From: Bradyrhizobium sp. Gha
Lineage (GTDB): Bacteria; Pseudomonadota; Alphaproteobacteria; Rhizobiales; Xanthobacteraceae
Assembly: GCF_900113735.1 (NCBI RefSeq)
Contig: NZ_FOQM01000004.1
Location: forward strand, 186,001 to 250,000
DNA length: 64,000 nt
Direction of reading: 5' to 3'
The notes beneath the pieces are model-generated. The model saw only the letters and a program-made list of their open reading frames with translations, was not told the origin of the DNA and did not search any database. Shown here piece after piece: positions 53,096 through 60,457 of the stretch. Numbering within the stretch: the stretch's first letter is position 1; each line of letters opens with the position of its first letter. Both the position numbers and the translations under genes were made by a program.

Positions 53096-54484
53096 TTAGA
53101 CTTTGCCTAGCCACCCGTGTTCGAAGAACTTTTCTTCGCCGAGTTGACCGCCTTTGAACGCTATCTGAAGTCCGTCCAACCGGCCGCGTGTCGCCCTGGC
53201 TCTGCAGAGCGGAACGCCTGGACTTATGCGGGCCGCAATTTCGAGGGCGTCAATGTCCAGCAACTGCGCGACTTGGCTCGACGTGTCGCCGCCCGACAGC
53301 AGCAATCTCTTCAAAGGTACCACATCGACGATGTCACTGACGAGCTGTCCGAGCTTGCGGCCGAGATCACGGCCGCCTTCATGCTTGGCGAGCTCGCGAG
53401 ACATTCCGCCGCCGACGAGCTTCTCGATCATCTTTCCGATCCGCGGATCATCCGGACCGCGGGCCGTATGCAATATGACGCTACGCCCTTCCTTCAGAAG
53501 AGAAGTGGCGCTTTGGACGACTTGGGTCGCGATGGCGCCATGCTTGTCGGGATCAAGCAAGCCGGCTGCATCAAGAGGAACTTCGGCAAAACCGGCCCGT
53601 ACGGCTGCGTCGATCTGCAAGGCCGTCAGCGAGGAAGCACTGCCGGACACGGCAAGCACTTGGTCAACCGGGGACGGGTTACCATAGTTTTCAGACGGCG
53701 GAGGAATTATCCCGGCCTCACGCCACCATTGCATCAAAGCATATTCCACACCCGACGGGCCGACTACAAATGCGCTTCGATTCCCGGCCGCGCGATCGGC
53801 GAGCAGTCGGCCGACCTGCGTAAGTTGCGACGCATTCGCGGAATCCAGCAATATCGCATCGGGCGCAGATTTCGACAGTTCTGCGAACCGGTCGGCGGTC
53901 CGCGCGTAATCCTGATCAAGGAAGGGCAACGTGAGTTTTTCGATCTTGAGTGCTGCCTGCCGCCCGATATGGACGGCCAGATCGCTTTCCTTCATCGGCG
54001 TCACGGGATGAACGCTCATGATCGGGTGACGGTCGATCCTGTAGATGTTCCCATCCGTCCCGGATCGGGCAAATAGATTGCCGAAGAGGCAGTATCGTTG
54101 CAGCGAAGGCGTTCCGCCGACGATCGGGATCGGATCGTTACCGAACACGGACTTCGCGATCTCGATCACCCGGCCGATGCTGCCGATCCCGGGCGAGCTG
54201 TCGAAAGTTGAGCACACCTTGTAGTGCACAATTGGTGCTCCAAGCGATGCGAGGTATCGGAAATCTCCCGGCAGGCGCTCAGTCATCTCCGCGGACGACA
54301 TGCCGCGGCTTACTCCCGCGAGGCCGACAACCTCTAGGTCGCCGAAATGCTGCAAGACGTCCGGCGTCGGGGGACGTAGAAACAGTGCCGCACGTAGCCC
54401 GGCGAAGGCCACGGCCTCAAGGGCGTCAGTCGATCCTGTGAAATCGTCGCCGTAGAAAGCAAGCCGATATCGACCTTGCGTCAC
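53096..54484 (-). CDS. Four-carbon/acid-sugar kinase family (DUF1537; OtnK/OiaK type)
   Basis: A 462-residue kinase of the DUF1537 family. N-terminal domain AFYGDDFTGSTDALEAVAFAG (residues 8-28); C-terminal nucleotide-binding domain with LLLSGGDTSSQVAQLLDIDALEI (about 395) and PLCRA...GLQIAFKGGQLGEEKFF. Characterised members phosphorylate 3-oxo-tetronate, D-threonate, D-erythronate or 3-oxo-isoapionate at the 4-position. The start is GTG at 54484 and forms a GTGA overlap with the RuBisCO-like gene, so the two are made together; this pairing favours 3-oxo-isoapionate or a similar substrate. Confidence 0.9.
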   Translation of the reverse strand: MTQGRYRLAFYGDDFTGSTDALEAVAFAGLRAALFLRPPTPDVLQHFGDLEVVGLAGVSRGMSSAEMTERLPGDFRYLASLGAPIVHYKVCSTFDSSPGIGSIGRVIEIAKSVFGNDPIPIVGGTPSLQRYCLFGNLFARSGTDGNIYRIDRHPIMSVHPVTPMKESDLAVHIGRQAALKIEKLTLPFLDQDYARTADRFAELSKSAPDAILLDSANASQLTQVGRLLADRAAGNRSAFVVGPSGVEYALMQWWREAGIIPPPSENYGNPSPVDQVLAVSGSASSLTALQIDAAVRAGFAEVPLDAAGLLDPDKHGAIATQVVQSATSLLKEGRSVILHTARGPDDPRIGKMIEKLVGGGMSRELAKHEGGRDLGRKLGQLVSDIVDVVPLKRLLLSGGDTSSQVAQLLDIDALEIAARISPGVPLCRARATRGRLDGLQIAFKGGQLGEEKFFEHGWLGKV

Positions 54485-55758
54485 GACGCGCCTCCGAACT
54501 TGGAAATAGCGAGCTGCAATGGTCGATGGGATTTGGCGTATTCTGTTACTGGCACGCCTTGAACTGCGGCTTCCCAGGCCTCGCGCAGGCTCATGACACC
54601 GTCAGCAATGCCACCTGGATGGCCCATGATGCCACCTCCTGCCAAATGCATTAGATCGATGGCTCCAAGCCGCGCAAACGTGTCACCGGCTTGTCCTGCC
54701 CATTGTCCCGACGAGAAGACCGGCATCATCGGCTTGACGCCTGAAAAGGCCGCCAGACAAGACCTGGCCGAAGCAATGACCGAATCATCCGGCTCCCAGA
54801 ATTTGCTCCTCAGGCCGTTGACATGCAGATGATCGATACCGGTCAGGCGCCATAGCTTTTGAAACGCGGCAAAGTCGAAGCCGAGCCATGGGTGGCGTGT
54901 AAACAGGCCCCAGCCGTTGCGGTGACCGTGGATCGGTAGATTAGTGTATGTTCGCAGATGTTCAATTGCCGAAAAACCGCACCAGTTCACACTCACCATC
55001 ACGCACGTGCCGCCGGCTTCCAGAACCAGGTCGTGGCGACGTCGCATGTCGTCGATCGAGCCACTGATGTTGATTGCGTACATCGGCTTTCGACCCAAGC
55101 GATCGGCATGCTTTTCGATGACTGGGAACACAGCCTTCAGGCGCTCCTCAAAGGGCGCATACGGCGGATCCGCGATCAGCTCGTCATCTTTGAGAAAGTC
55201 TATGCCCGCTTCGCAAATCTTGTCGACGAGCGCGGCGGTCTCGGACGGAGACATGCCAATGCTGGGTTTCAGGATCGTGCCAATCATTGGCCGATCAAAC
55301 ACTCCGGCCAAACGTCGGGTGCCTTCGACACCGAACTTCGGACCCGGAAAGCCCGCGGCGTAGCTGACGGGCATCTTGATGTCGAGGAGCCGGAGGCCCG
55401 TCGTCTCGCCCAGCTCAAACAGATTGCCAGCAATGGTCGCCAAGAGCGTCGGGATATTGCAGCCTACATTGTCAACCGGAAATGCGATTTCGATCTCGCC
55501 GCGATGAAATGCTTTTGGACGATCGTTTTTCTCGAAGAAGGAACTGCTCAGAGTCGGGCTATCGACAGGCGGAAGCTCGGTTACGCTAATCACCCGGGCT
55601 CGCGATCGCTTCTTGAGCTCATCGGTTTCCCCGGGTAACGCAAGAAACGTCCCGCTCGATTGCTCCCCGGCAATGACTTCCGCTGCCCTCGCCACGCTAT
55701 CGCCGGTCTCGACGAGATATCGGGCGGTAAACTCGGATCGCGGACTATCGCTGCGCAT
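54481..55758 (-). CDS. RuBisCO-like protein (RLP), large-subunit family
   Basis: A 425-residue member of the RuBisCO large-chain family. Active-site equivalents are mostly present: Lys in TILKPSIG (164), the carbamylated Lys with Asp and Glu in FLKDDE (190-193), His-Arg in HGHRNG (279-280), loop-6 Lys in HVNGLRSKFWE (319), and the phosphate glycines in LAGGGIMGHPGG (374-382). The ATG at 55758 follows AGGGCG; the frame extends 78 codons further without homology. With the overlapping DUF1537 kinase and the TRAP importer, it matches the RLPs of 3-oxo-isoapionate 4-phosphate metabolism (transcarboxylase/hydrolase OiaX or decarboxylase). It is not expected to fix CO2. The exact reaction is inferred. 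Confidence 0.92.
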   Translation of the reverse strand: MRSDSPRSEFTARYLVETGDSVARAAEVIAGEQSSGTFLALPGETDELKKRSRARVISVTELPPVDSPTLSSSFFEKNDRPKAFHRGEIEIAFPVDNVGCNIPTLLATIAGNLFELGETTGLRLLDIKMPVSYAAGFPGPKFGVEGTRRLAGVFDRPMIGTILKPSIGMSPSETAALVDKICEAGIDFLKDDELIADPPYAPFEERLKAVFPVIEKHADRLGRKPMYAINISGSIDDMRRRHDLVLEAGGTCVMVSVNWCGFSAIEHLRTYTNLPIHGHRNGWGLFTRHPWLGFDFAAFQKLWRLTGIDHLHVNGLRSKFWEPDDSVIASARSCLAAFSGVKPMMPVFSSGQWAGQAGDTFARLGAIDLMHLAGGGIMGHPGGIADGVMSLREAWEAAVQGVPVTEYAKSHRPLQLAISKFGGAS

Positions 55759-55901
55759 GGTACGCCCTGTCGAGGTTTGCTGCGTTTCTTCCGAAAGTTC
55801 GTCTCTTTCATCCGGACGGCCTACAGAACCCGTTCGTATGATGGACGGGCACATCTGACCTTGAGTACACCGCGGCAGCAAACGATATTGACTACGCAAG
55901 C

Positions 55902-55918
55902 TGTGAGAAAAACTCACA
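55902..55918. promoter_or_regulatory. Candidate LysR operator upstream of the RLP operon
   Basis: TGTGAG-AAAAA-CTCACA is a perfect 17-bp palindrome, with the LysR-type T-N11-A pattern inside, 144 nt upstream of the RLP start. The same motif recurs at 56902-56918 before the LysR gene. Binding by that LysR is inferred. Confidence 0.6.
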
Positions 55919-55963
55919 TCACGCGATCCACGGATCCAACACGGCTCGGGCTTCGAAGGTGAA

Positions 55964-56872
55964 CTAGGCGTCCACCCTGCCCAAGGCTGCACACATCTTC
56001 GCGGTGGTGGACATCTCGTGCGTGAGCCAGTGGGAAACCGCCCTACTTTCTGGACGGGTCGCCACGTGAGGAGCGGTCCAAAGCATCAACCTTCGCTTGC
56101 CGGGAATGCTGCCGAATGGCGCGACCAGCCGTCCGGCGTTGATTTCCTCGAGGACAAACATCGTGGGGACTAGCGCCAAGCCAAGGCCGCACAGCGCGGC
56201 CTGGATTAGCAAATAGAAGTGTTCGTAGGATTCTTGAATGTGGACATCTTGCCGCAGCCCCAACTCGTCGAACCAATCCGACCAGGCCTCCGGACGGGTC
56301 CGCGTACCCAACAGACGGCAGTTCGCGATGTCGCCCGGCTTTTGGAGCCTGTTCGCCTTCGCATAGGAAGTCGCACAAACGGGGGAAATCCACTCCCGAG
56401 CAAGCTCTTTTATGACAACATCCTTGGGTGGCGCGATGGTGCTGGAACGTATCGCAATACTCACCTTATCGCGGATGAAGTCCACCTGATCGTAGTTCAT
56501 ATTGAACTGGAGATCGATGTTCTTATGCGCTTCGTGAAACGCCGCGAGGCGGGGAATTAGCCAATACATCATGATGGTCGCCGAACACGAAACTGTCAGC
56601 GGTCCAGGCAACATCTGCTCGACACTCCCGTCTATAAGATTGAATGCAGCGGTGAGGCCTTCAGCCAGGCGACTCCCCTCAGGGGTCGGGTCTGTCGAGG
56701 AGGACGTTCGCACCAAGAGCGGAACGCCAAGCAATTCTTCGAGCGATCGAATATGGCGGCTGATCGCCCCATGAGTCACCGATAACTCGAGCGAAGCCGC
56801 AGTCATGCTGCGCAACCGCGCCGTTGCTTCGAAAGCACGTAATGCATTGAGCGAAGGCTTTGGACGCGCCAT
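55964..56872 (-). CDS. LysR-family transcriptional regulator
   Basis: A 302-residue LysR protein: winged HTH (ALRAFEATARLRSMTAASLELSVTHGAISRHIRSLE, given in parts, residues 9-50), followed by a co-inducer domain with LTVSCSATIMMYWLIPRLAAFH and LCGLGLALVPTMF. It is oriented toward the RLP operon (205 nt away) and divergent from a beta-keto acid cleavage gene. ATG 56872 follows GAGGGGACGA. The two TGTGAG-N5 repeats flanking it make it the likely regulator of the RLP operon and of itself. Confidence 0.9.
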   Translation of the reverse strand: MARPKPSLNALRAFEATARLRSMTAASLELSVTHGAISRHIRSLEELLGVPLLVRTSSSTDPTPEGSRLAEGLTAAFNLIDGSVEQMLPGPLTVSCSATIMMYWLIPRLAAFHEAHKNIDLQFNMNYDQVDFIRDKVSIAIRSSTIAPPKDVVIKELAREWISPVCATSYAKANRLQKPGDIANCRLLGTRTRPEAWSDWFDELGLRQDVHIQESYEHFYLLIQAALCGLGLALVPTMFVLEEINAGRLVAPFGSIPGKRRLMLWTAPHVATRPESRAVSHWLTHEMSTTAKMCAALGRVDA

Positions 56873-56901
56873 TCGTCCCCTCAAAATGACATTCTAGCGG
56901 C

Positions 56902-56918
56902 TGTGAGCTTTTATCACA
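56902..56918. promoter_or_regulatory. Candidate LysR operator between LysR and BKACE genes
   Basis: TGTGAG-CTTTT-ATCACA, one mismatch from the perfect palindrome at 55902. It is 30 nt from the LysR start and 132 nt from the divergent BKACE start, so it could serve autoregulation and control of the BKACE gene. Confidence 0.55.
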
Positions 56919-57049
56919 AGGTCGGCGTTAAAAGTCGTTTGGGGGTTCTGCGCCCGAGTCTTAAGCTCGGGCACCGCTCGATCGTGGATAGCCCAACCCA
57001 CTACGGACGGCCTTGAAGTCCGCCTGGTCGTTGGCATGAGGCATCAAAA

Positions 57050-57934
57050 ATGACGCACAAGAAGATGATCGTCGAAGCTCGCGTGAACGAATACGCGATG
57101 CGGGATGGAAACCCGAATGTGCCATGGACGGCGGATGAAATAGCCGAAACCGCGGCCCGCTGTCGCGAGGCCGGCGCGTCGATCCTGCATTTTCACGCCA
57201 GAGCTGATGATGGCGCGCCCCTCCACACGGCTGAGAAGAACGCCGAGATCATTCGCAAGGTCAGGCAGAAATGCGATATACTGATCCTGCCGACGCTTGG
57301 CTTCTTTGCCAACGACACTGACCCGAACGCGCGCATCAACTGCATTCTTGAGCTTGCCAAAAACCCGGAGACCAAACCCGATATTGTGCCAATCGATACC
57401 GGAAGCAGCAATCTCGACCTGTTCGATCGCGACAAGCTCGTGTTCCAGCATTCCGACCGCATCTATGAAAACCGAACGTCCGCCGTGGAGCACTATTTTC
57501 GCTCCCTCAAATCCGCCGGCATAAAGCCGAAGATGACTTGCTGGTCGATCGGATTCGTCCGACGCGCGATAGCGTTCATGGAAATGGGACTTGTAGCAGC
57601 GCCGGGCTACTTCTTGCTCAACATGACCGACGGTCCCTATCTCACCGGTCATCCCGGCACGCTCGAAGGGCTGGACGCATTCTTGCCGTTCTTACCAAAG
57701 CACGTTCGCCACAGTTGGACGGCCAACATCGTTGGCGGCAACTTGTTGGCTATGTGCGAAGGCGTAGCCAGACGCGGCGGCAACATCGCCCCGGGGATCG
57801 GAGACTATCCCTACATCGAATACGGCCGTCCGACTAACGAGGAGCTCGTCCGTCGGACATGCGTCATCGCAAGGGGGTGCGGCCGCGAAATTGCGTGTCC
57901 TGACGATGTCCGGCAGATGCTTGAGATTTCTTGA
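57050..57934 (+). CDS. Beta-keto acid cleavage enzyme (BKACE, DUF849 family), copy 2
   Basis: A 294-residue TIM-barrel enzyme with IVEARVNEYAMRDGN at the start, the zinc-site HFHARADDG near residue 47, LPTLGFF near 83, and GIGDYPYIEYG near 250. Same family as the copy at 27260. It would cleave a beta-keto acid with acetyl-CoA to acetoacetate and an acyl-CoA. It is divergent from the RLP-operon LysR and ends at a strong intrinsic terminator, so it is a single-gene unit that may be co-regulated with that operon. Confidence 0.9.
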   Translation: MTHKKMIVEARVNEYAMRDGNPNVPWTADEIAETAARCREAGASILHFHARADDGAPLHTAEKNAEIIRKVRQKCDILILPTLGFFANDTDPNARINCILELAKNPETKPDIVPIDTGSSNLDLFDRDKLVFQHSDRIYENRTSAVEHYFRSLKSAGIKPKMTCWSIGFVRRAIAFMEMGLVAAPGYFLLNMTDGPYLTGHPGTLEGLDAFLPFLPKHVRHSWTANIVGGNLLAMCEGVARRGGNIAPGIGDYPYIEYGRPTNEELVRRTCVIARGCGREIACPDDVRQMLEIS

Positions 57935-58025
57935 AGCCGTCCTGCTGCTCGGCTTCAGCCGCCGACCACTAACCCAAAGCGAACGGCCAGCCTCGCTCCA
58001 CTCTTTCCGAGGGCTCTCCCTGACT

Positions 58026-58059
58026 GTGCCGGGATCTCGTAGATCCCGGCACTTTTTTT
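58026..58059 (+). terminator. Rho-independent terminator of the BKACE gene
   Basis: GTGCCGGGATC-TCGTA-GATCCCGGCAC, an 11-bp perfect stem, followed by seven T. It lies 92 nt after the BKACE stop. Confidence 0.9.
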
Positions 58060-58112
58060 CGTGTTTGTTTCTGATCTGCCGGGCGCTTCCCTCGACCGGA
58101 CTCGGGCTTATT

Positions 58113-59093
58113 TTACTTCAAGCCGACAACTCTGTGAGGCACATAGCGGTCTTCTAGACGCGCAATTTCCTCAGACGTCAGCTTCAGGCCTAAGGCCGCG
58201 ATTGCATCGTCCAAGTGCTGAGGCTTCGTTGCGCCGATGATCGGCGCCGTTACGCCGTCTTTTCCGGCCACCCAGGCGAGAGCTATATGCGCTGGTGCTA
58301 CCCGACGCTCCGTTGCGATGTCAGACAGCACGTCCACAATACTCCGGTCGGCCGCTTCGGCGTGTCCATAGAACTGCGACGTTACGTTGTCCGTCTCGGA
58401 ACGGGCACTTTTCTCAGTCCAGGGGCGGGTAAGGCGCCCGCGAGCCAGCGGACTAAAGGCGATTACACCAACGCCCTCGTCGCGACAGAGCGGCAGCATC
58501 TCTCGTTCCTCCTCCCGATAGAGGAGATTTAGGTGACATTGCATCGACACGAAGCGTGCCCAAGAGTTGGCGTCGGCCCGATAGAGAGCTTGGGCAAACT
58601 GCCAAGCATAAGTGTTGCTGGCGCCGATGTAACGGACCTTACCGCTGCGCACGAGATCGTTCAATGCTTCGAGCGTTTCATCGATCGGCGTGTCGTTGTC
58701 CCAAAAATGGATCTGGTACAGATCGATATAGTCTGTGCCGAGCCTCCGGAGACTGGCCTCCGCTTCGGCAAGAATCGCCTTTCGCGAAAGACCTGCCCCG
58801 TTTGGCCCCGGCCGCATACGGCCGTAGACCTTCGTAGCGATCACGATCTCGTCTCGCGGCACAATTTCCTTTAGAACTTTGCCGACGATCTCCTCGCTCG
58901 TACCGTCCGAGTACACATTGGCCGTATCGAAGCAATTGATGCCGCAGTCGAGGGCCTTCTGTATGAACGGCCGGCTCTCGCTTTCACCGAGCGTCCAAGG
59001 ATGATTCCCTCGCTCTCCCACTCCGTAGCTCATACAACCCAGTACGATCCGCGAGATCTTGAGGCCCGAGCGGCCCAAACGCATGTAATCCAT
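58113..59093 (-). CDS. Aldo/keto reductase (AKR), copy 1
   Basis: A 326-residue (alpha/beta)8 NADPH oxidoreductase. The catalytic tetrad is visible: Asp in FDTANVYSDGTSE (about 55), Tyr in the same segment (about 60), Lys in IATKVYGR (about 86) and His in DLYQIHFWDND (about 128). C-terminal GVTAPIIGATKPQHLDDA forms the cofactor site. It would interconvert an aldehyde or aldose and an alcohol or lactone. Last gene of the third ABC operon, 39 nt after the metallo-hydrolase gene. Confidence 0.9.
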   Translation of the reverse strand: MDYMRLGRSGLKISRIVLGCMSYGVGERGNHPWTLGESESRPFIQKALDCGINCFDTANVYSDGTSEEIVGKVLKEIVPRDEIVIATKVYGRMRPGPNGAGLSRKAILAEAEASLRRLGTDYIDLYQIHFWDNDTPIDETLEALNDLVRSGKVRYIGASNTYAWQFAQALYRADANSWARFVSMQCHLNLLYREEEREMLPLCRDEGVGVIAFSPLARGRLTRPWTEKSARSETDNVTSQFYGHAEAADRSIVDVLSDIATERRVAPAHIALAWVAGKDGVTAPIIGATKPQHLDDAIAALGLKLTSEEIARLEDRYVPHRVVGLK

Positions 59094-59132
59094 GAGCGAT
59101 ACCCTCGCTGGCTTGCTAGCCCCTGAACCGTT

Positions 59133-59981
59133 TCAAAGTGTCGCGATGTCGGTGATTCGAAGTCCCCGATCACTCACCCTAGACGGGAAGTGGTCCTTGA
59201 GCTTTTCCTCGTGGACGGGTACGAGCCTCAGCATGTCGCCGCCGACGCTGGCGAGCATCTCTTCCGCCGTGAGAATTAGATTGGTCTGGCTTCCCGTCGC
59301 AAGTCCTGGCGGCACGAAGCATGGATCATTCCGATCGCCTCCGTGCAGGTTTTCGTATGTGTAGACGACGTCTCCGGTAAGGACCCATCGGTCCTCGATG
59401 CTTCCGCCGTTGCGGACCACCACGTACTGCGAACCTGCCGTGTGCGTGTCGAAGGCTGGAAGAAGATCGATATTCGGCAGGACGTCGTGCGACGCACCGT
59501 CCAGCACGAGCAGCCGATTCTTCAGTCCGAGATCCACGAGCTTCAAGATATCGGCAGGATTGATGCCGCCGAGGAGGGAACGAAAACGGCGCCCCTTTGT
59601 CATGGCCCAGACCCAGCTTTCGATCTCGCGCTTCTGGATGTAGAACTTAGCGTTCGGGAAGTAGTCCAGCCCGCCCATGTGGTCGAAATGAGCGTGTGTG
59701 AGGAACACGTGCTGCACATCTTCGGGACGAATGCCGACGGCCCCCAGGACCTGAGAAGGTGGGGTCCAGCCTGTGACGCCGATCGAATTGGCGATCTCGC
59801 CTCCGAAATCCGACTGATCATAACCAGTGTCAACCAACGCAACCGTCTCGCTGCTGCGCAGGAGCACATAGGCAAACGGCAGGTTCATGCTTCCACTGTT
59901 GTGCCGCCCGTATAATACCCCACTTATCGGATGCTGGGGGCTCGCTGCGTATTCGAGCACAGTGATGGCATATCTCGTCAT
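59133..59981 (-). CDS. Metallo-beta-lactamase-fold lactonase-like hydrolase (N-acyl homoserine lactonase family)
   Basis: A 282-residue cytoplasmic MBL-fold enzyme: first strand region FAYVLLRSSETVALVDTGYDQSDFG, the zinc motif HAHFDHMGGLDYF (about 106-118), and further ligands near AFDTHTAGSQYVVV and LTGDVVYTYEN. It is in the AHL-lactonase-like group, whose members open lactones. The ATG at 59981 overlaps the upstream stop in an ATGA. Sitting behind two aldose-dehydrogenase-like AKRs, it is more likely a sugar lactonase than a quorum-quenching enzyme. Confidence 0.87.
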   Translation of the reverse strand: MTRYAITVLEYAASPQHPISGVLYGRHNSGSMNLPFAYVLLRSSETVALVDTGYDQSDFGGEIANSIGVTGWTPPSQVLGAVGIRPEDVQHVFLTHAHFDHMGGLDYFPNAKFYIQKREIESWVWAMTKGRRFRSLLGGINPADILKLVDLGLKNRLLVLDGASHDVLPNIDLLPAFDTHTAGSQYVVVRNGGSIEDRWVLTGDVVYTYENLHGGDRNDPCFVPPGLATGSQTNLILTAEEMLASVGGDMLRLVPVHEEKLKDHFPSRVSDRGLRITDIATL

Positions 59982-60457
59982 TCGGAGGCTCCAATCAGAG
60001 GATCAGCGCCAAGCTTAAGGTGGCCACAACACTGCCGCAGATCGATCAAGCCGCCGCTGGCGATCGGGCTCGCCCGCCGCAGATGGCCCCAGGCCTTTGA
60101 CAGCAAGCTCGTCTCGCTCGTACGCCGATGCAGTGCCAGGGCCGCTCGCGGCGGCAGCAGCAGATGTGCCGCCTGCTTCACGTGGTAATGCTCATGCCGC
60201 CGCTGCAGCGGGACCCGAACCGCTGCAAGAACATCGTACACATGATCCGGATCGCCGGCGTCAGGCTTGCTTTCGTCCTCCAGATGTGACGTCCCGATGA
60301 AGTTCGCGAGAAGACGAACAGAGCGGTCCGTTACGACATCGCGCAGATAGCGGACGACCGGCCCGATGACAATGTCGTATTCGGCGACCGCTGAACCCGT
60401 TGCAATCCTCTCGAAGGGATCGCCGGCACGGAACTGTGCGCCCAGAAATCCGCTCAC
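59978..60457 (-). CDS. Conserved-looking protein of unknown function (159 aa)
   Basis: I do not recognise a domain. The protein is soluble, with no membrane segment or signal peptide. It has an acidic segment (HLEDESKPDAGDPDHVYD, about 57-74) and a His/Arg-rich middle (PLQRRHEHYHVKQAAH, about 84-99), which could bind a metal or a phosphorylated ligand. Its GTG start (60457) overlaps the upstream AKR stop (GTGA), and its own stop overlaps the start of the MBL hydrolase (ATGA). Such coupling on both sides strongly suggests a real gene acting with these enzymes. A role in sugar-lactone conversion is inferred only from position. Confidence 0.65.
   Translation of the reverse strand: MSGFLGAQFRAGDPFERIATGSAVAEYDIVIGPVVRYLRDVVTDRSVRLLANFIGTSHLEDESKPDAGDPDHVYDVLAAVRVPLQRRHEHYHVKQAAHLLLPPRAALALHRRTSETSLLSKAWGHLRRASPIASGGLIDLRQCCGHLKLGADPLIGASE

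Noticed and set aside
54481..55758. CO2-fixing RuBisCO
   Set aside because: No small subunit, phosphoribulokinase or other Calvin genes; short chain and partners match RuBisCO-like proteins.
55902..55918. CRP/FNR-type site
   Set aside because: The half sites TGTGA/TCACA resemble CRP boxes but the spacing is 7, not 6, and the palindrome fits a LysR T-N11-A site beside a LysR gene better.
59133..59981. Quorum-quenching AHL lactonase
   Set aside because: Family membership fits, but the operon of sugar importer and aldose dehydrogenases argues for a sugar lactone; no LuxI/LuxR genes are present.
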